Of a DNA stretch of 64,000 nt, positions 43,814 through 52,678 are shown piece after piece. Position 1 is the stretch's first letter; each line of letters starts with the position of its first letter. The notes under the pieces were generated by a model. The model ran no database searches. It was not told the origin of the DNA and was given only the letters and a program-made list of their open reading frames with translations. Source of the stretch: Streptomyces sp. RB17 (GTDB lineage: Bacteria > Actinomycetota > Actinomycetes > Streptomycetales > Streptomycetaceae); the NCBI RefSeq assembly GCF_009604455.1, contig NZ_WEGL01000015.1, forward strand, positions 19,128-83,127, in the 5' to 3' direction. The translations under genes and the position numbers were made by a program.

Positions 43814-44806
43814 ATGACGGCAGAGGCGACCACGAAGGACACCGGGCATGCCCGGTACACCTTCCGTGTGCGCCTGTCGGCTGCCGCGCGGCGCGCACTT
43901 AAAGCGGAGTGGGCGCGCTGCCGGTGGATCTGGAATGAGTGCGTCGCGAAGTCCAAGCAGGCGCACGCGCAGAGCCGGGCGACCGGCGGGAAGGTGACCT
44001 GTGGTCCGGCGTAGTTGGACAGGATGCTGACCGAGGCCCGCGGGGTGTCGCCATGGCTGGCTGAGGGCGCGAGCGTGCCGCAGCAGCAGGTGATTCGGGA
44101 CTTCGCCAGTTCGAGGGCGAAAGCGCTGAAGGACATCAAGGACCGGTTGCCGATGCACCGCCGGGCCGGGATGCCCCGCTTCAAGAAGAAGCGGGAGGCG
44201 CGGTGCAGCCTCAACTACACGAAGGGCGGTTTCCGCCTCAAGGACGGCCGCCTGCACCTTGCAGGCGGGATCGTGCTGAGGGTGGTGTGGTCGCGGCCCC
44301 TTCCGGCCGATCCGTCGAGTGTGCGCGTGTATCAGGACACGCTCGGACATTGTACGTGTCCTTCGTCGTTGCCGCGCAGAGAGAACCGCTCGCCCGCACG
44401 GGGCGCGTGCTCGGGGTGGACTGGGGTGTGAAGGAGGCCGCCACCACCACCGACGACGCCTACGATCTGCCGCATGGCGAGCACGGCCAGCGGGCCGCGC
44501 AGCGGCTGGCGAGGTATCAGCGGATGATGACCCGGCGTCGGCGTCCGAAGGGACAGCCCGCATCCGCGGGCTACCGGGCCGCGCAGGCGCGGGCGGCGAA
44601 GCTGCACAAGAAGGTGGCGAGGCAGCGTGAGGACACCGGCCGCAAGTGGGCCAAGTCGGTGATGCGTGGCCATGACGGGGTTGCGGTGGAGGACTTTAGG
44701 CCGAGGTTCCTGGCGAAGATCACCATGGCCCGCAAGGCGGCTGATGCCGCCATCGCCGCGACGAAGCGTGCCCTGTGCGAGATGGGCCGCAAGCACGGCC
44801 GTGCGG
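43814..44806 (+). pseudogene. tnpB: IS200/IS605-family TnpB, disrupted and truncated
   Basis: A TnpB (RNA-guided nuclease) relic. It starts TAEATTKDTGHARYTFRVRL then RWIWNECVAKSKQAHAQSRA. An in-frame TAG at 44012-44014 interrupts the frame, which continues PWLAEGASVPQQQVIRDFAS, MPRFKKKREARCSLNYTKGG. A base is lost near 44345, moving YVSFVVAAQ and the RuvC-I motif LGVDWGVKEAATTTDD (first catalytic Asp) into another frame. RuvC-II (VAVEDFRPRFL, Glu) is present, but the protein ends after CEMGRKHGRAV at about 44806. The zinc finger and last RuvC Asp are lost. It cannot be active. Confidence 0.88.
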
Positions 44807-44851
44807 TTGCAAGTGGCTCTGGGCCGATGAGCGCCGGTAGGGTGGCCTGTT

Positions 44852-45550
44852 GTGGACGCGGGGGCAGGAAACGAGATGGTTGCGGTCCCGTCGGGACGGG
44901 TGACGCTGTCGGACCGGCGGACGCAGAGCAGTTGGCCGGTCGAGGTCGCGCCGTTTCAGATGTCGGCGTTCCCGGTCACGCAGTCCTGGTACGCACGAGT
45001 CACGGGCCGACGGCCGAGTAGCGCCCAGGGTGAGCGGCTGCCGGTTGAGGGCGTTTCGTGGTGGGACGCGGTCCAGTTCTGTAACGCCTTGTCCCAGCAT
45101 GAGGGGTTGACGCCCGCGTATCACCTGTGCGTCGACGCCGAGACGGCCGAGTGGGACACCTCCGCAGACGGGTACCGGTTGCCGACCGAGGCCGAATGGG
45201 AGCACGCCTGCCGTGCGGGCACTACGGGCCCGCGGTACGGCCGGCTCGACGAGGTTGCCTGGTACCAGGGGAATTCCGCTGGACGGATCCACTCTGTCGG
45301 CGGCAAGCAACCCAACGCATGGGGCCTGTACGACATGCTGGGCAACGTGTGGGACTGGTGCTGGGACGTCTACGACGCCGAGGTGTACGGGGCCTACCGG
45401 GTGCTCCGTGGTGGTGGATGGGCCGACGAGCACTGGAGCTGCCGGGCGTCGGTGCGGCGGCGCAGCCACCCGACCTCCCGGATCGACGACGTAGGATTTC
45501 GCATCGTGCGCTCCACACCACTGCCTCGGCCTGTCTTCGACAGGGTCTGA
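44852..45550 (+). CDS. formylglycine-generating-enzyme-like (FGE-sulfatase fold) protein
   Basis: A 232-residue FGE-sulfatase domain: VAVPSGRVTLSDRRTQSSWP, APFQMSAFPVTQSWYARVTG, VSWWDAVQFCNALSQHEGLT, GYRLPTEAEWEHACRAGTTG, GLYDMLGNVWDWCWDVYDAE and VLRGGGWADEHWSCRASVRR with the closing DDVGFRIV. True aerobic FGEs use two Cys spaced C-x-x-x-C here. This protein has C-R-A-S-V, keeping only the first. It therefore probably does not convert Cys to formylglycine and may be one of the many FGE-fold proteins with other roles. GTG 44852 is used; ATG 44876, with a better AGGAAACG site, is possible. Confidence 0.85.
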   Translation: MDAGAGNEMVAVPSGRVTLSDRRTQSSWPVEVAPFQMSAFPVTQSWYARVTGRRPSSAQGERLPVEGVSWWDAVQFCNALSQHEGLTPAYHLCVDAETAEWDTSADGYRLPTEAEWEHACRAGTTGPRYGRLDEVAWYQGNSAGRIHSVGGKQPNAWGLYDMLGNVWDWCWDVYDAEVYGAYRVLRGGGWADEHWSCRASVRRRSHPTSRIDDVGFRIVRSTPLPRPVFDRV

Positions 45551-45642
45551 GGGGACCACTTGGGCAGTGAGAACGGGGACCACGTCGCACCGAGTTCGCG
45601 GATCGGCCCGCAGGGTGTCGATCCGGCGATAGCGTGATCGTC

Positions 45643-46443
45643 ATGACGGCTGAGGGCGAGGCGCTGGTCGGCGGGATGGTGAACGTGGGGGCGGTCTTCC
45701 GCCGGGGTGCGCTAGTTGAGCGCCCGGCGCCGCGCAACGCGCGCGCCCTGCATGCCCATCTCCTCGCGCTGAAGGAGCACGGCTTCGACGCGGCGCCGGC
45801 CCCTGTCGGTCTCACTGCGGATGGCCGTGAGCAGCTGTCCTTCATCCCAGGCGATGTGGCTCTGCCGCCGTTCCCGGACTGGGCGATGACGAAGGCTGCT
45901 CTGGAATCGGTGGGGAGCCTGCTGCGGCGCTTGCATGAGACCAGCGCGGCCGTGGCGGTCGACACCCGTGCCGAGTGGTCCTGGGACCTGGCTGACCCGG
46001 AGGGGGGAACGATGCTGTGCCACAACGACGTGTGCCCGGAGAACGTCGTCTTCCGTGACGGTCGTGCCGCTGCCCTGATCGATTTCGACTTGGCAGCCCC
46101 GGGCCGACCCCTTTGGGACATCGCCATGACCGCACGCTATTGGGTGCCCATGCTCGATCCCGGATCCGCAGCTGCCTTCTACCCCTCTGGGCTGGATGCG
46201 CCCGCACGGCTGCGGATCCTTGCCGACAGCTATGGCCTCTCGGCGGGGGACCGCGCTGAGTTGCCCGGCGTCATCGAGCAGGCCACGGAGGTCTGCCGGG
46301 CCTTCGTCGCCCGCCGGGTGGCCGACGGTGACCCTGTCTATCTCCAGGCGCTGGCCGAGCGTGGTGGATGGGAACGCTGGGACCGTTTGCAGACGTGGCT
46401 GGTGGACCACCGCAAGACGTTCACGGCTGCCCTGCTGAACTGA
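45643..46443 (+). CDS. aminoglycoside-phosphotransferase-like kinase (APH family)
   Basis: A 266-residue APH-fold protein. The N-lobe is shortened (VFRRGALVERPAPRNARALH then ALLAHLLALKEHG-like region; APAPVGLTADGREQLSFIPG). The catalytic loop is MLCHNDVCPENVVFRDG (H-N-D-x-x-x-x-N), and the metal-binding motif is AALIDFDLAAPGRPLWDIA (D-F-D). The family phosphorylates small-molecule hydroxyls; the short actinobacterial members are mostly uncharacterised, so antibiotic resistance should not be assumed. ATG 45643 is favoured over GTG 45634. It follows the FGE-like gene by 92 bases and may share its transcript. Confidence 0.85.
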   Translation: MTAEGEALVGGMVNVGAVFRRGALVERPAPRNARALHAHLLALKEHGFDAAPAPVGLTADGREQLSFIPGDVALPPFPDWAMTKAALESVGSLLRRLHETSAAVAVDTRAEWSWDLADPEGGTMLCHNDVCPENVVFRDGRAAALIDFDLAAPGRPLWDIAMTARYWVPMLDPGSAAAFYPSGLDAPARLRILADSYGLSAGDRAELPGVIEQATEVCRAFVARRVADGDPVYLQALAERGGWERWDRLQTWLVDHRKTFTAALLN

Positions 46444-46610
46444 CCGGACCGGACGTTCGAGGAGAAAGGTCCGCGGCTTGAGCCGAGCCGGGTCGGCGAC
46501 CCTCCACACACCTGTCGGGGATGCGCTGACGGAGGTCCACCGAGGTTTCAAAGCTACCGCCAACACCCCCTACCCGGGCCAGCGGAACCACCCAATCGAA
46601 GTGGGCCCTC

Positions 46611-46736
46611 ATGTTCGACTGGCAACAAGCCCGCTGCGCGATCTGCGCGCGGCCCGGTCGACGTGGCGGAACGCGTTCTGACTCTCTGGTCCTGGACCAC
46701 GAACACGTGTCCGGCTATGCCCGGGGTACCTATTGA
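46611..46736 (+). pseudogene. HNH (endonuclease VII-like) fragment
   Basis: The frame reads MFDWQQARCAICARPGRRGG then SLVLDHEHVSGYARGTY and a stop. C-x-x-C and L-V-L-D-H-E-H are the zinc and catalytic elements of phage endonuclease VII-type HNH proteins. It is cut by the IS630 tail that begins at about 46737, so the C-terminal zinc pair and rest of the domain are missing. Frame-consistent sequence continues a little upstream (QSKWAL), but no clear start was found. Confidence 0.55.
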
Positions 46737-46790
46737 TCAGAAAGTCATGGAGTTCTCGTTCAGGACGTAGCGGATATGTGAGCGACCTCA
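46737..46790 (-). mobile_element. IS630-family terminal scrap
   Basis: On the minus strand the last codons HIRYVLNENSMTF of an IS630-type transposase are recognisable by comparison with HVRYGLDENLMIF at the end of the remnant at 47649. The two tails have the same orientation and flank the LysE gene. Confidence 0.55.
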
Positions 46791-46884
46791 GCCGCCGTGG
46801 GTGCGCGCCCCCACCGCCTGGAGCACCGCCGACCGGATGCCGGGTGAGGCCTGTTGCGGGGCGTCTGACATGGTGGTGTGTGTG

Positions 46885-47529
46885 ATGATCTCATCGGCGG
46901 CAGCCGGCGGAATGGCCCTGGTCGAACTAGGAATGGCACTGACGCCGGGCCCAAACATGGTGTACCTGGTGTCTCGGAGCGTCAGCCAGGGTCGAGTGGC
47001 TGGGCTTGTCTCGCTGGTCGGGACTGCGGTGGGCTTCCTCGTGTACATGACTTTGGCCAACGTGGGGTTGGCGGTGGTCTTCGTTGCCGTCCCGTGGCTG
47101 TACATCGGTTTTAAGGCTGTCGGCGCGGCCTACCTCGCATTCCTGGCCTGGCAGGCGCTCAGGCAGGGAGGCCGCGGGTTGTTCGAGCCACGCAGCCTCC
47201 AGCGGGACTCGCATTGGAGGCTGCTGCGGATGGGGCTGATCACCAACCTGCTCAACCCGAAGGTCGCCATCCTATACCTCGCGCTCATCCCGCAGTTCAT
47301 CCATCCCGCACGCGGCCACACCACGGCCCAAGGGTTCGCTCTCGGCGCTGTGCAGATCGCGGTAGGCCTCACCGTGAACGCGCTGATCGTGCTCGCGGCT
47401 GGATCAATCGCCAGCCTGCTCAAGAGCCGCCCGGCATGGGCCAAGTGGCAACGCTGGACCACTGGGAGCCTTCTCGGTGTCGTCGCGATCGCCCTCGCCC
47501 GGGAGGTCCCCGCCCGCGCGCGGGCTTGA
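46885..47529 (+). CDS. LysE/RhtB family amino-acid exporter
   Basis: A 214-residue protein with six hydrophobic helices. The LysE signature is GMALTPGPNMVYLVSRSVSQ (G-P-N/G-P motif after the first helix), followed by AVGFLVYMTLANVGLAVVFV, GFKAVGAAYLAFLAWQALRQ and GLITNLLNPKVAILYLALIP (N-P-K motif). Such proteins export basic or neutral amino acids and related metabolites. ATG 46885 starts just before the first helix; ATG 46870 is also possible. The gene is bracketed by two IS630 tails in the same orientation and has no divergent regulator. Confidence 0.88.
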   Translation: MISSAAAGGMALVELGMALTPGPNMVYLVSRSVSQGRVAGLVSLVGTAVGFLVYMTLANVGLAVVFVAVPWLYIGFKAVGAAYLAFLAWQALRQGGRGLFEPRSLQRDSHWRLLRMGLITNLLNPKVAILYLALIPQFIHPARGHTTAQGFALGAVQIAVGLTVNALIVLAAGSIASLLKSRPAWAKWQRWTTGSLLGVVAIALAREVPARARA

Positions 47530-47648
47530 CCTCTGTCCACAATCCTTCTTCGCACCACCACAAGCTCGCCGTCAGTTTCGGGCCCTCCGGTGCGGCCTGG
47601 ATGGCGCGCTTTCTGGATCACCGTGCAGGTGTTGACTGTCTTATTTGA

Positions 47649-47960
47649 TCAGAAAATCATGAGGTTCTCGTCCAGGCCGTAGCGGACGTGTGGGCCGCCG
47701 AAGTAGCCACGGACGATGTGCGGTTGTCGTTGGCGTTTACGGAAGAACCTGCGTGTCTCGGCGGGGAGTTCGGCCTGGTTCCGGGCCCGGTGCTGCTTGG
47801 CCAGGCTGAGTTTGAGGTCGGCGTTGACCAGTTCGTCGGGGTTGAGCTCGGCGAGTACGGCGGCAGGACATGCAGCTCGACGTCGTCGGGGTGGGCGGCG
47901 AGCCAGTCGCGGACCTTCCGCACCAGCCGCGCTCGGCGGCCGCCTCGGGAGAGCTGCTGG
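47649..47960 (-). pseudogene. IS630-family transposase, C-terminal fragment
   Basis: LVRKVRDWLAAHPDDVELHV and LPPYSP occur in one frame, and ELNPDELVNADLKLSLAKQH with RRFFRKRQRQPHIVRGYFGG and HVRYGLDENLMIF continue in another, so a frameshift splits the Y-S-P-E-L-N-P-D-E motif. The upstream DDE portion is not recognisable. It abuts the hydrolase gene end at 48077. Confidence 0.75.
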
Positions 47961-48076
47961 GAAGGTTTCCGGATGGTGTTCTGCTCGGCGGGGACAGCAA
48001 GAGGTTCTCACCGCGGCTCTTCGCCACCGAGGCGCGCGGACCGCGGCGCGGGACGTGAGCGCCGCGGTCCACGGCT

Positions 48077-49279
48077 TCATGGAAGGAACTTCACCTCTGG
48101 GAAGGCCGCGCTCGGGCCGTCGAGAAGATGCCTCCCGCGGTGCCGCAGGTGCAGGTCGAAGAAGGCGAGCGGGTAGGCCTGTTGGATCCGTACCGACCGG
48201 GCCGGGTCGAGGGTGCCGATCCAGTCCTGGATCTGCTGGTCGGTCATGCCGAGGATCTTGCCTGCCTGCGGGATGAGCGTCGCGTTGTCGCCGTATGAGT
48301 TGTGGACGGCCCCGTCGGCCTGGATGTTGAGCCGCCAGCCGCGAAGGTGCGTCCAGAACTCGGCGACGTCCGGCATGGCGGCCCGGGTGAACACGGCGGT
48401 CATCATCATGAACGGCCGGTCCAGGTCGGCGGTGATGGTCGGCTGCATCGGGCCGTCGATGCTCAACCCGGCCCTGACGCGCTGGTCGGCGAGCATGGTG
48501 AGCGCGGTGGCGGTGCCGCCCTTTGACCAGCCGAACGCGCCGATGCACCGCGGGTCGAGGGCGCCGAGCAGGCCCTGGGGCAGTGCCTTGCCGTCGACGT
48601 TGGGGTTATGTCCGGCGGCGAGCCCCTCCACACAGTCGAGCAGGAACCGGAGGTCCGCGGCGAAGTCCCTCGGGAACATCGGGACGTCGCCCGGGGTGAC
48701 CACCCGGCCGTCGGGGAACTCGGTGAACGTGTCGTAGGTGTGGTCGACGGTGACCACGGCGTAGCCGTGGCTGGCGAGTTCCTGGACCATGATGGTGTGG
48801 TCACCGCGGTGGCTGCCCGAGCCGTGCGAGTACACGATGACGGGCAGGCGGCGGCCCGTACGGTGCACGGGGGCGCCCATGTGTCCGGCGGTGAGCGGGC
48901 CGAGGGCGGGGTCGATGGGGAAGTCGGCGTCTGTCAGGAACGCCCGCAGCGCTCCCTCGGGCATCCAGGGGGCACGCGGCAGGTCCTTCGTTCTGCGGGC
49001 GGGGTACCAGACGCTGGCCATCAACTCGCGGTGATGCGCAGGGCCGGCCACGGGATCCGGGCGTGAGGTGTCGATGAGGTGGAGCGGCACCGTGCCCACC
49101 GAGTGAGGCCCGGTGGGCGGAGGCAGCGTGAGTTGCGCCGGGCTGGAGGCGGTCGGAGCCGCCCACGCGCGGGATGCGACGCCGAGCGGCACGGCAGTCC
49201 CGATTCCAGCGGTCAGCGCTGCCCCGAGCATGTGACGGCGAGTCATTGGTTTTCGGCTGTTGGACGCCGTGACGGTCAT
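48077..49279 (-). CDS. Tat-exported alpha/beta hydrolase (PAF-acetylhydrolase-like)
   Basis: A 400-residue exported hydrolase. ATG 49279 follows GGGAGGA; the signal contains a twin-arginine (K-P-M-T-R-R-H-M-L-G, about residues 10-19) and A-W-A cleavage. The catalytic domain shows RLPVIVYSHGSGSHRGDHTI (oxyanion region), the nucleophile elbow IGAFGWSKGGTATALTMLAD (G-W-S-K-G) and a late His in GAVHNSYGD. The H-R-E-L-M-A-S-V-W-Y-P-A segment is typical of the platelet-activating-factor acetylhydrolase-like/dienelactone group. It likely cleaves esters or lipids outside the cell. Confidence 0.85.
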   Translation of the reverse strand: MTVTASNSRKPMTRRHMLGAALTAGIGTAVPLGVASRAWAAPTASSPAQLTLPPPTGPHSVGTVPLHLIDTSRPDPVAGPAHHRELMASVWYPARRTKDLPRAPWMPEGALRAFLTDADFPIDPALGPLTAGHMGAPVHRTGRRLPVIVYSHGSGSHRGDHTIMVQELASHGYAVVTVDHTYDTFTEFPDGRVVTPGDVPMFPRDFAADLRFLLDCVEGLAAGHNPNVDGKALPQGLLGALDPRCIGAFGWSKGGTATALTMLADQRVRAGLSIDGPMQPTITADLDRPFMMMTAVFTRAAMPDVAEFWTHLRGWRLNIQADGAVHNSYGDNATLIPQAGKILGMTDQQIQDWIGTLDPARSVRIQQAYPLAFFDLHLRHRGRHLLDGPSAAFPEVKFLP

Positions 49280-49353
49280 GAATCCTCCCGAGTCTGGGCT
49301 TCTTGGTTGGAACCGGGCTCGCAGCCCGTGGCGCCGGGTCTGGGGCGGCATCG

Positions 49354-49560
49354 TCATGGCCTCGCGTCCGGTCCTCGACGTCGCTCCGCCGAGGCGGCTG
49401 CTTCCGGGCCGATCCTGATGTGGACGATGCCGCTGTCGAGGTCGATCGGCCCGCGGTAGGGGTCGCCCTCGCCGTCGTCGTCGCGCATCCACTCCAGACG
49501 CTGTCGCTCCTCCTGAACGTGGCGGGCGCTCGGAAGGAAGACCTCTTCGACGATGTTCAC
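49354..49560 (-). CDS. DUF6191-like small protein
   Basis: A 68-residue protein: MNIVEEVFLPSARHVQEERQ, RLEWMRDDDGEGDPYRGPID, LDSGIVHIRI. The L/F-x-P-x-x-x-H...E-x-x-R-L-E...G-D-P-x-R-G-P-I-D-L pattern is that of small Streptomyces proteins annotated DUF6191. Start is GTG 49560 with a weak ribosome-binding site. It lies upstream of the hydrolase on the same strand, 74 bases away. Function unknown. Confidence 0.65.
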   Translation of the reverse strand: MNIVEEVFLPSARHVQEERQRLEWMRDDDGEGDPYRGPIDLDSGIVHIRIGPEAAASAERRRGPDARP

Positions 49561-49742
49561 CGCAGGACACTGCCTTGATCGGGCCGAGGCTCCCGACAGG
49601 GCGACGGATGGTCTGAAGGCATGGGCATCGTCAAGGCTCCTGGCTGTGGATTCGGAGACAACCGCTGTCGTGTTGCGAAGAGCTCCATCAGCCCGGACGC
49701 CGATAGGAAGGATGTCCGGGACCGCTGCGGGGAGTTGGCGTG

Positions 49743-51995
49743 TCAGCCGTTGCGGGCGGCCTCGGGGCCGGTGATGCGTTTGAGTAGGGGGAGGGTTGAG
49801 GCGATGATGCCCAGCGAGGCGACGAGGCCGAGGGCGACGAGCGCGTAATACGCCACGCCCGGCGACATCAGGTCGTAGTGCATCTGCGATTTCAGGAACA
49901 GGGCGGAGGCGGCGAAGGCCGTACCGATCGAGATCGCGGAAACCGCCAGCAGCGGCAGTGTGCTCTCCAGGCCGATCACCCGCTGCAGCAGCCGCAGCGG
50001 CGCGCCGGTGAGCCGCAGCAGCGCGAACGGGCGTCGGCGATCCGACAGGCCCGCGACCACGCTCACCGCCAGGCTACAGCCGGCGATCGGCAGGGTGGTC
50101 AGCAGCACCACGTTGGCCAGTTGCCGCCAACCGGCCAGCTCCTGCTGCAAGTCGGTGCCCCAGTCGCCCACCGTTTGGGCCTGTTGGTGCGGGTAGGCGG
50201 TGGTGAGCAGGGTCCGTACGCGTTCCATGGTGGCTGTCGATCCGTCGGTGGCCACGTAGACGAGTTGTACGGGCAGCTTGGCGACGGCTGCGGTGCTGAT
50301 CGAGGCGGCGGGCCACGGCAGGTTCGGGTGCGATTGGAGGCTGACGAACGCGTAGAAGTCGACGGCCGTGACGCTCGCGCCGGCCGGGCAGCGGCCCACC
50401 ATGGGAGTCTGCGCCAGGTCGGAGCAGGTCACCAGTGCCGGCGCGTCCAGGGGCGGATCGCCAGGGTGGACTCTTCGGTGGGCCACCGTGCCGACGCTGC
50501 CGGGGTTGGCGTGGACGACCGCCACGCCCCGCACGCCCTGGATCGCCCGCACCTCGGTGAGCAGCCGTGTCGGGATGGCCCCGGCCAGCGGCGCCCGGCC
50601 GTCGCTGCCGGCCTCCACCACCGTCCGGGTCTGCCGGTCGCCGCCCAGCGTGCCGCGGTAGTCGTTGATGGTGCCGATGATGCTGACGGTTGCGGTGGTC
50701 ACGAACAGGGCCAGGACGAGGCCGCTGACCGCGCGGAAGCCGGCCTTCGGGTCGTCGGCGAGCCGCCGCACCGCGATCAGGGCGGCCGGGCGTCGGGTGC
50801 GCCGGGCGACAGCCCGGGCGACGATCATGGTCAGGTATGGTCCGGCGATCACCAGGCCCAGCATCACCACCAGGAAGCCGGGGAGGTAGGCCGCCGTCTG
50901 GCCATTCCCGGTCGCCGGGCGGCGGCCGACGAAGACGAAGTACGCCAGTTCGGCCAGGCCCGCCAGCAGCGGGATCAGCCGCCAGGCGCGCGGCGGGCGC
51001 GGGGTCACCCGGCGGGTCACGCCGAGCGGGGAGACGGTGACCCGGCGCAGTGCGAGGCGCGCTGCGATCGCCGCTGCCACCGGCACGCCGACGACGACGC
51101 CGAGGGCCTGCGGGGCGCTGAGTGTCAGATCCGAAAGGAAGAACCGCTGCTGCCCGGTGAGCGGAACGGTGGCGACCAGCGGGCGCAGCGCGGCATAGAG
51201 CCCGAAGCCGGCCACCGTCCCGGCGGCCGCCGCCAGCGCGGACTCCACCGCCGAGAGCGCCGCCACCTGCCGGGGAGTGGCGCCGACCAGCCGCATCGCC
51301 GCGTACCGCTGTTCGCGCGTGGCGGCGGACAGGCGGGTCGCGGTGGCGATGAAGATCAGCACCGGGAAGATCAATGCCCCGGCCACCACGGAGGAGATGA
51401 GCGTCATCGCGTCGCCGCGCACGGCGTTGTCCCAGCACCCGTTGTCGCAGACGGATGGCCGGGTGCTTGCGATGGTCGTGACCGCTCTCGCCCCTGGTGC
51501 GTCCTTGATCTGGGCGGGGGTACGGCCGATGACAGCGATCAGCGAGTCCGGGGAGGCCAGAGCGGCGTCGCCGACCGTGCCGGTGAGCCGCCCGGGGAAG
51601 CGGTCGCCCAGCTGGTCGGCCGGGGTGTCGCGGATCAGCTTCGCCAGCGCCGGAGAGGCGTAGTACTCGCCTGGCGCCGGCAGATGTGTCAGGCCGGGCG
51701 GGACCGGCGAGGTGGGGCCGGTCGCGGCGACGTCGACCTCGGTGAGGGACTTGCCGTCGTAGTAGTCGCCGTGCGGCCACCACCACAGCGGGTCCGCCGA
51801 CGCCTGCTCGGTACGACTCGGGGCGCCGGTGTCGAGCCACACCTGCCGCTGGTTCGTCCGCTCGACGGCGTTCACGCTGGCGAAGGTCGACAGCAGCAGC
51901 CCGACGCCGATGGCGACCGCGGCGGCGATCATGGCCAGCCGGGCGACCGCCTCCCGGCCGCCGCTGACCGTGAGGCGGAGCGCGAAGCCGATCAC
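49743..51995 (-). CDS. FtsX-like ABC transporter permease
   Basis: A 750-residue membrane protein of the MacB/FtsX type. The first helix is at residues about 15-40 (AMIAAAVAIGVGLLLSTFAS), a large extracytoplasmic domain follows, then a three-helix FtsX core around residues 205-320 and further helices (LIPLLAGLAELAYFVFVGRR; LVLALFVTTATVSIIGTIND). A second extracytoplasmic domain and a C-terminal FtsX core (LANVVLLTTLPIAGCSLAVS... ALVALGLVASLGIIASTLPL) complete the duplicated layout. GTG 51995 overlaps the ATPase stop. It is the membrane partner of the ATPase and the last gene of the PadR operon. Export of a peptide, lipid or drug is likely. Confidence 0.9.
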   Translation of the reverse strand: MIGFALRLTVSGGREAVARLAMIAAAVAIGVGLLLSTFASVNAVERTNQRQVWLDTGAPSRTEQASADPLWWWPHGDYYDGKSLTEVDVAATGPTSPVPPGLTHLPAPGEYYASPALAKLIRDTPADQLGDRFPGRLTGTVGDAALASPDSLIAVIGRTPAQIKDAPGARAVTTIASTRPSVCDNGCWDNAVRGDAMTLISSVVAGALIFPVLIFIATATRLSAATREQRYAAMRLVGATPRQVAALSAVESALAAAAGTVAGFGLYAALRPLVATVPLTGQQRFFLSDLTLSAPQALGVVVGVPVAAAIAARLALRRVTVSPLGVTRRVTPRPPRAWRLIPLLAGLAELAYFVFVGRRPATGNGQTAAYLPGFLVVMLGLVIAGPYLTMIVARAVARRTRRPAALIAVRRLADDPKAGFRAVSGLVLALFVTTATVSIIGTINDYRGTLGGDRQTRTVVEAGSDGRAPLAGAIPTRLLTEVRAIQGVRGVAVVHANPGSVGTVAHRRVHPGDPPLDAPALVTCSDLAQTPMVGRCPAGASVTAVDFYAFVSLQSHPNLPWPAASISTAAVAKLPVQLVYVATDGSTATMERVRTLLTTAYPHQQAQTVGDWGTDLQQELAGWRQLANVVLLTTLPIAGCSLAVSVVAGLSDRRRPFALLRLTGAPLRLLQRVIGLESTLPLLAVSAISIGTAFAASALFLKSQMHYDLMSPGVAYYALVALGLVASLGIIASTLPLLKRITGPEAARNG

Positions 51996-52678
51996 GAGGC
52001 GATCCGTCCGGTCGTGAGCAGGCTGGCCTTGCCGTCCCGGACGATGGCCTCGCGGTCGGCGTGCGCGGCGACCCGGGGTTCGTGGGTCACCAGGACGATG
52101 GTGGTGCCCTCCTCGTGGGCCGCGTCCACCATCAGGTCCATCACCTGCTCGCCGGTGAGCGAGTCGAGCGCCCCGGTCGGCTCGTCGGCGAACAGGACCT
52201 TGGGCCGGGCCACCAGACCGCGGGCCAGCGCCACTCGCTGCGCCTGGCCGCCCGACAACTCCCCGGAGCGGCGCCGCTCCAGGCCATCCAGGCCCATCCG
52301 GGCGAACCAGGGCCGTGCCTCGGCGAGCGCGGCCGCCCGGCGCACGCCGGAGAACAGCAGCGGCAGGGCGACGTTCTCCTCGGCGGTCAACTCGGGGACG
52401 AGCTGGCCGAACTGGAAGACAAAGCCGAAGGTGTCGCGGCGCAAGGCGCTGCGCTCGGCCTCGTTCAGGGTGTCGATGCGGCGTCCGTCGAAGTGCACCT
52501 CGCCCGAGTCGGGGGTGAGGATGCCGGCCAGGCAGTGCAGCAGGGTGGACTTGCCCGAGCCGCTCGGCCCCATCACGGCGAACACCTCGCCGGCCTCGAT
52601 GGCCAGGCTGGCGCCGCGCAGGGCGGGGGTCTCGCCGAAGGAGAGAGTGAGGTCGCGGGCCTCGATCAGGGCGGTCAT
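51992..52678 (-). CDS. ABC transporter ATP-binding protein (MacB/LolD type)
   Basis: A 228-residue ATPase: Walker A VMGPSGSGKSTLLHCLAGIL (37-44 core), Q loop TFGFVFQFGQLVPELTAEEN, signature GELSGGQAQRVALARGLVAR, Walker B VLFADEPTGALDSLTGEQVM and the switch His in IVLVTHEPRVAAHADREAIV. This is the LolD/MacB subgroup that pairs with FtsX-like permeases. It overlaps the PadR gene upstream and the permease downstream by four bases each, so all three are co-translated. Confidence 0.95.
   Translation of the reverse strand: MTALIEARDLTLSFGETPALRGASLAIEAGEVFAVMGPSGSGKSTLLHCLAGILTPDSGEVHFDGRRIDTLNEAERSALRRDTFGFVFQFGQLVPELTAEENVALPLLFSGVRRAAALAEARPWFARMGLDGLERRRSGELSGGQAQRVALARGLVARPKVLFADEPTGALDSLTGEQVMDLMVDAAHEEGTTIVLVTHEPRVAAHADREAIVRDGKASLLTTGRIAS

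Noticed and set aside
45643..46443. Aminoglycoside resistance gene
   Set aside because: The APH-type catalytic motifs are present, but the N-lobe is short and nothing ties the protein to aminoglycosides; a generic small-molecule kinase call is safer.
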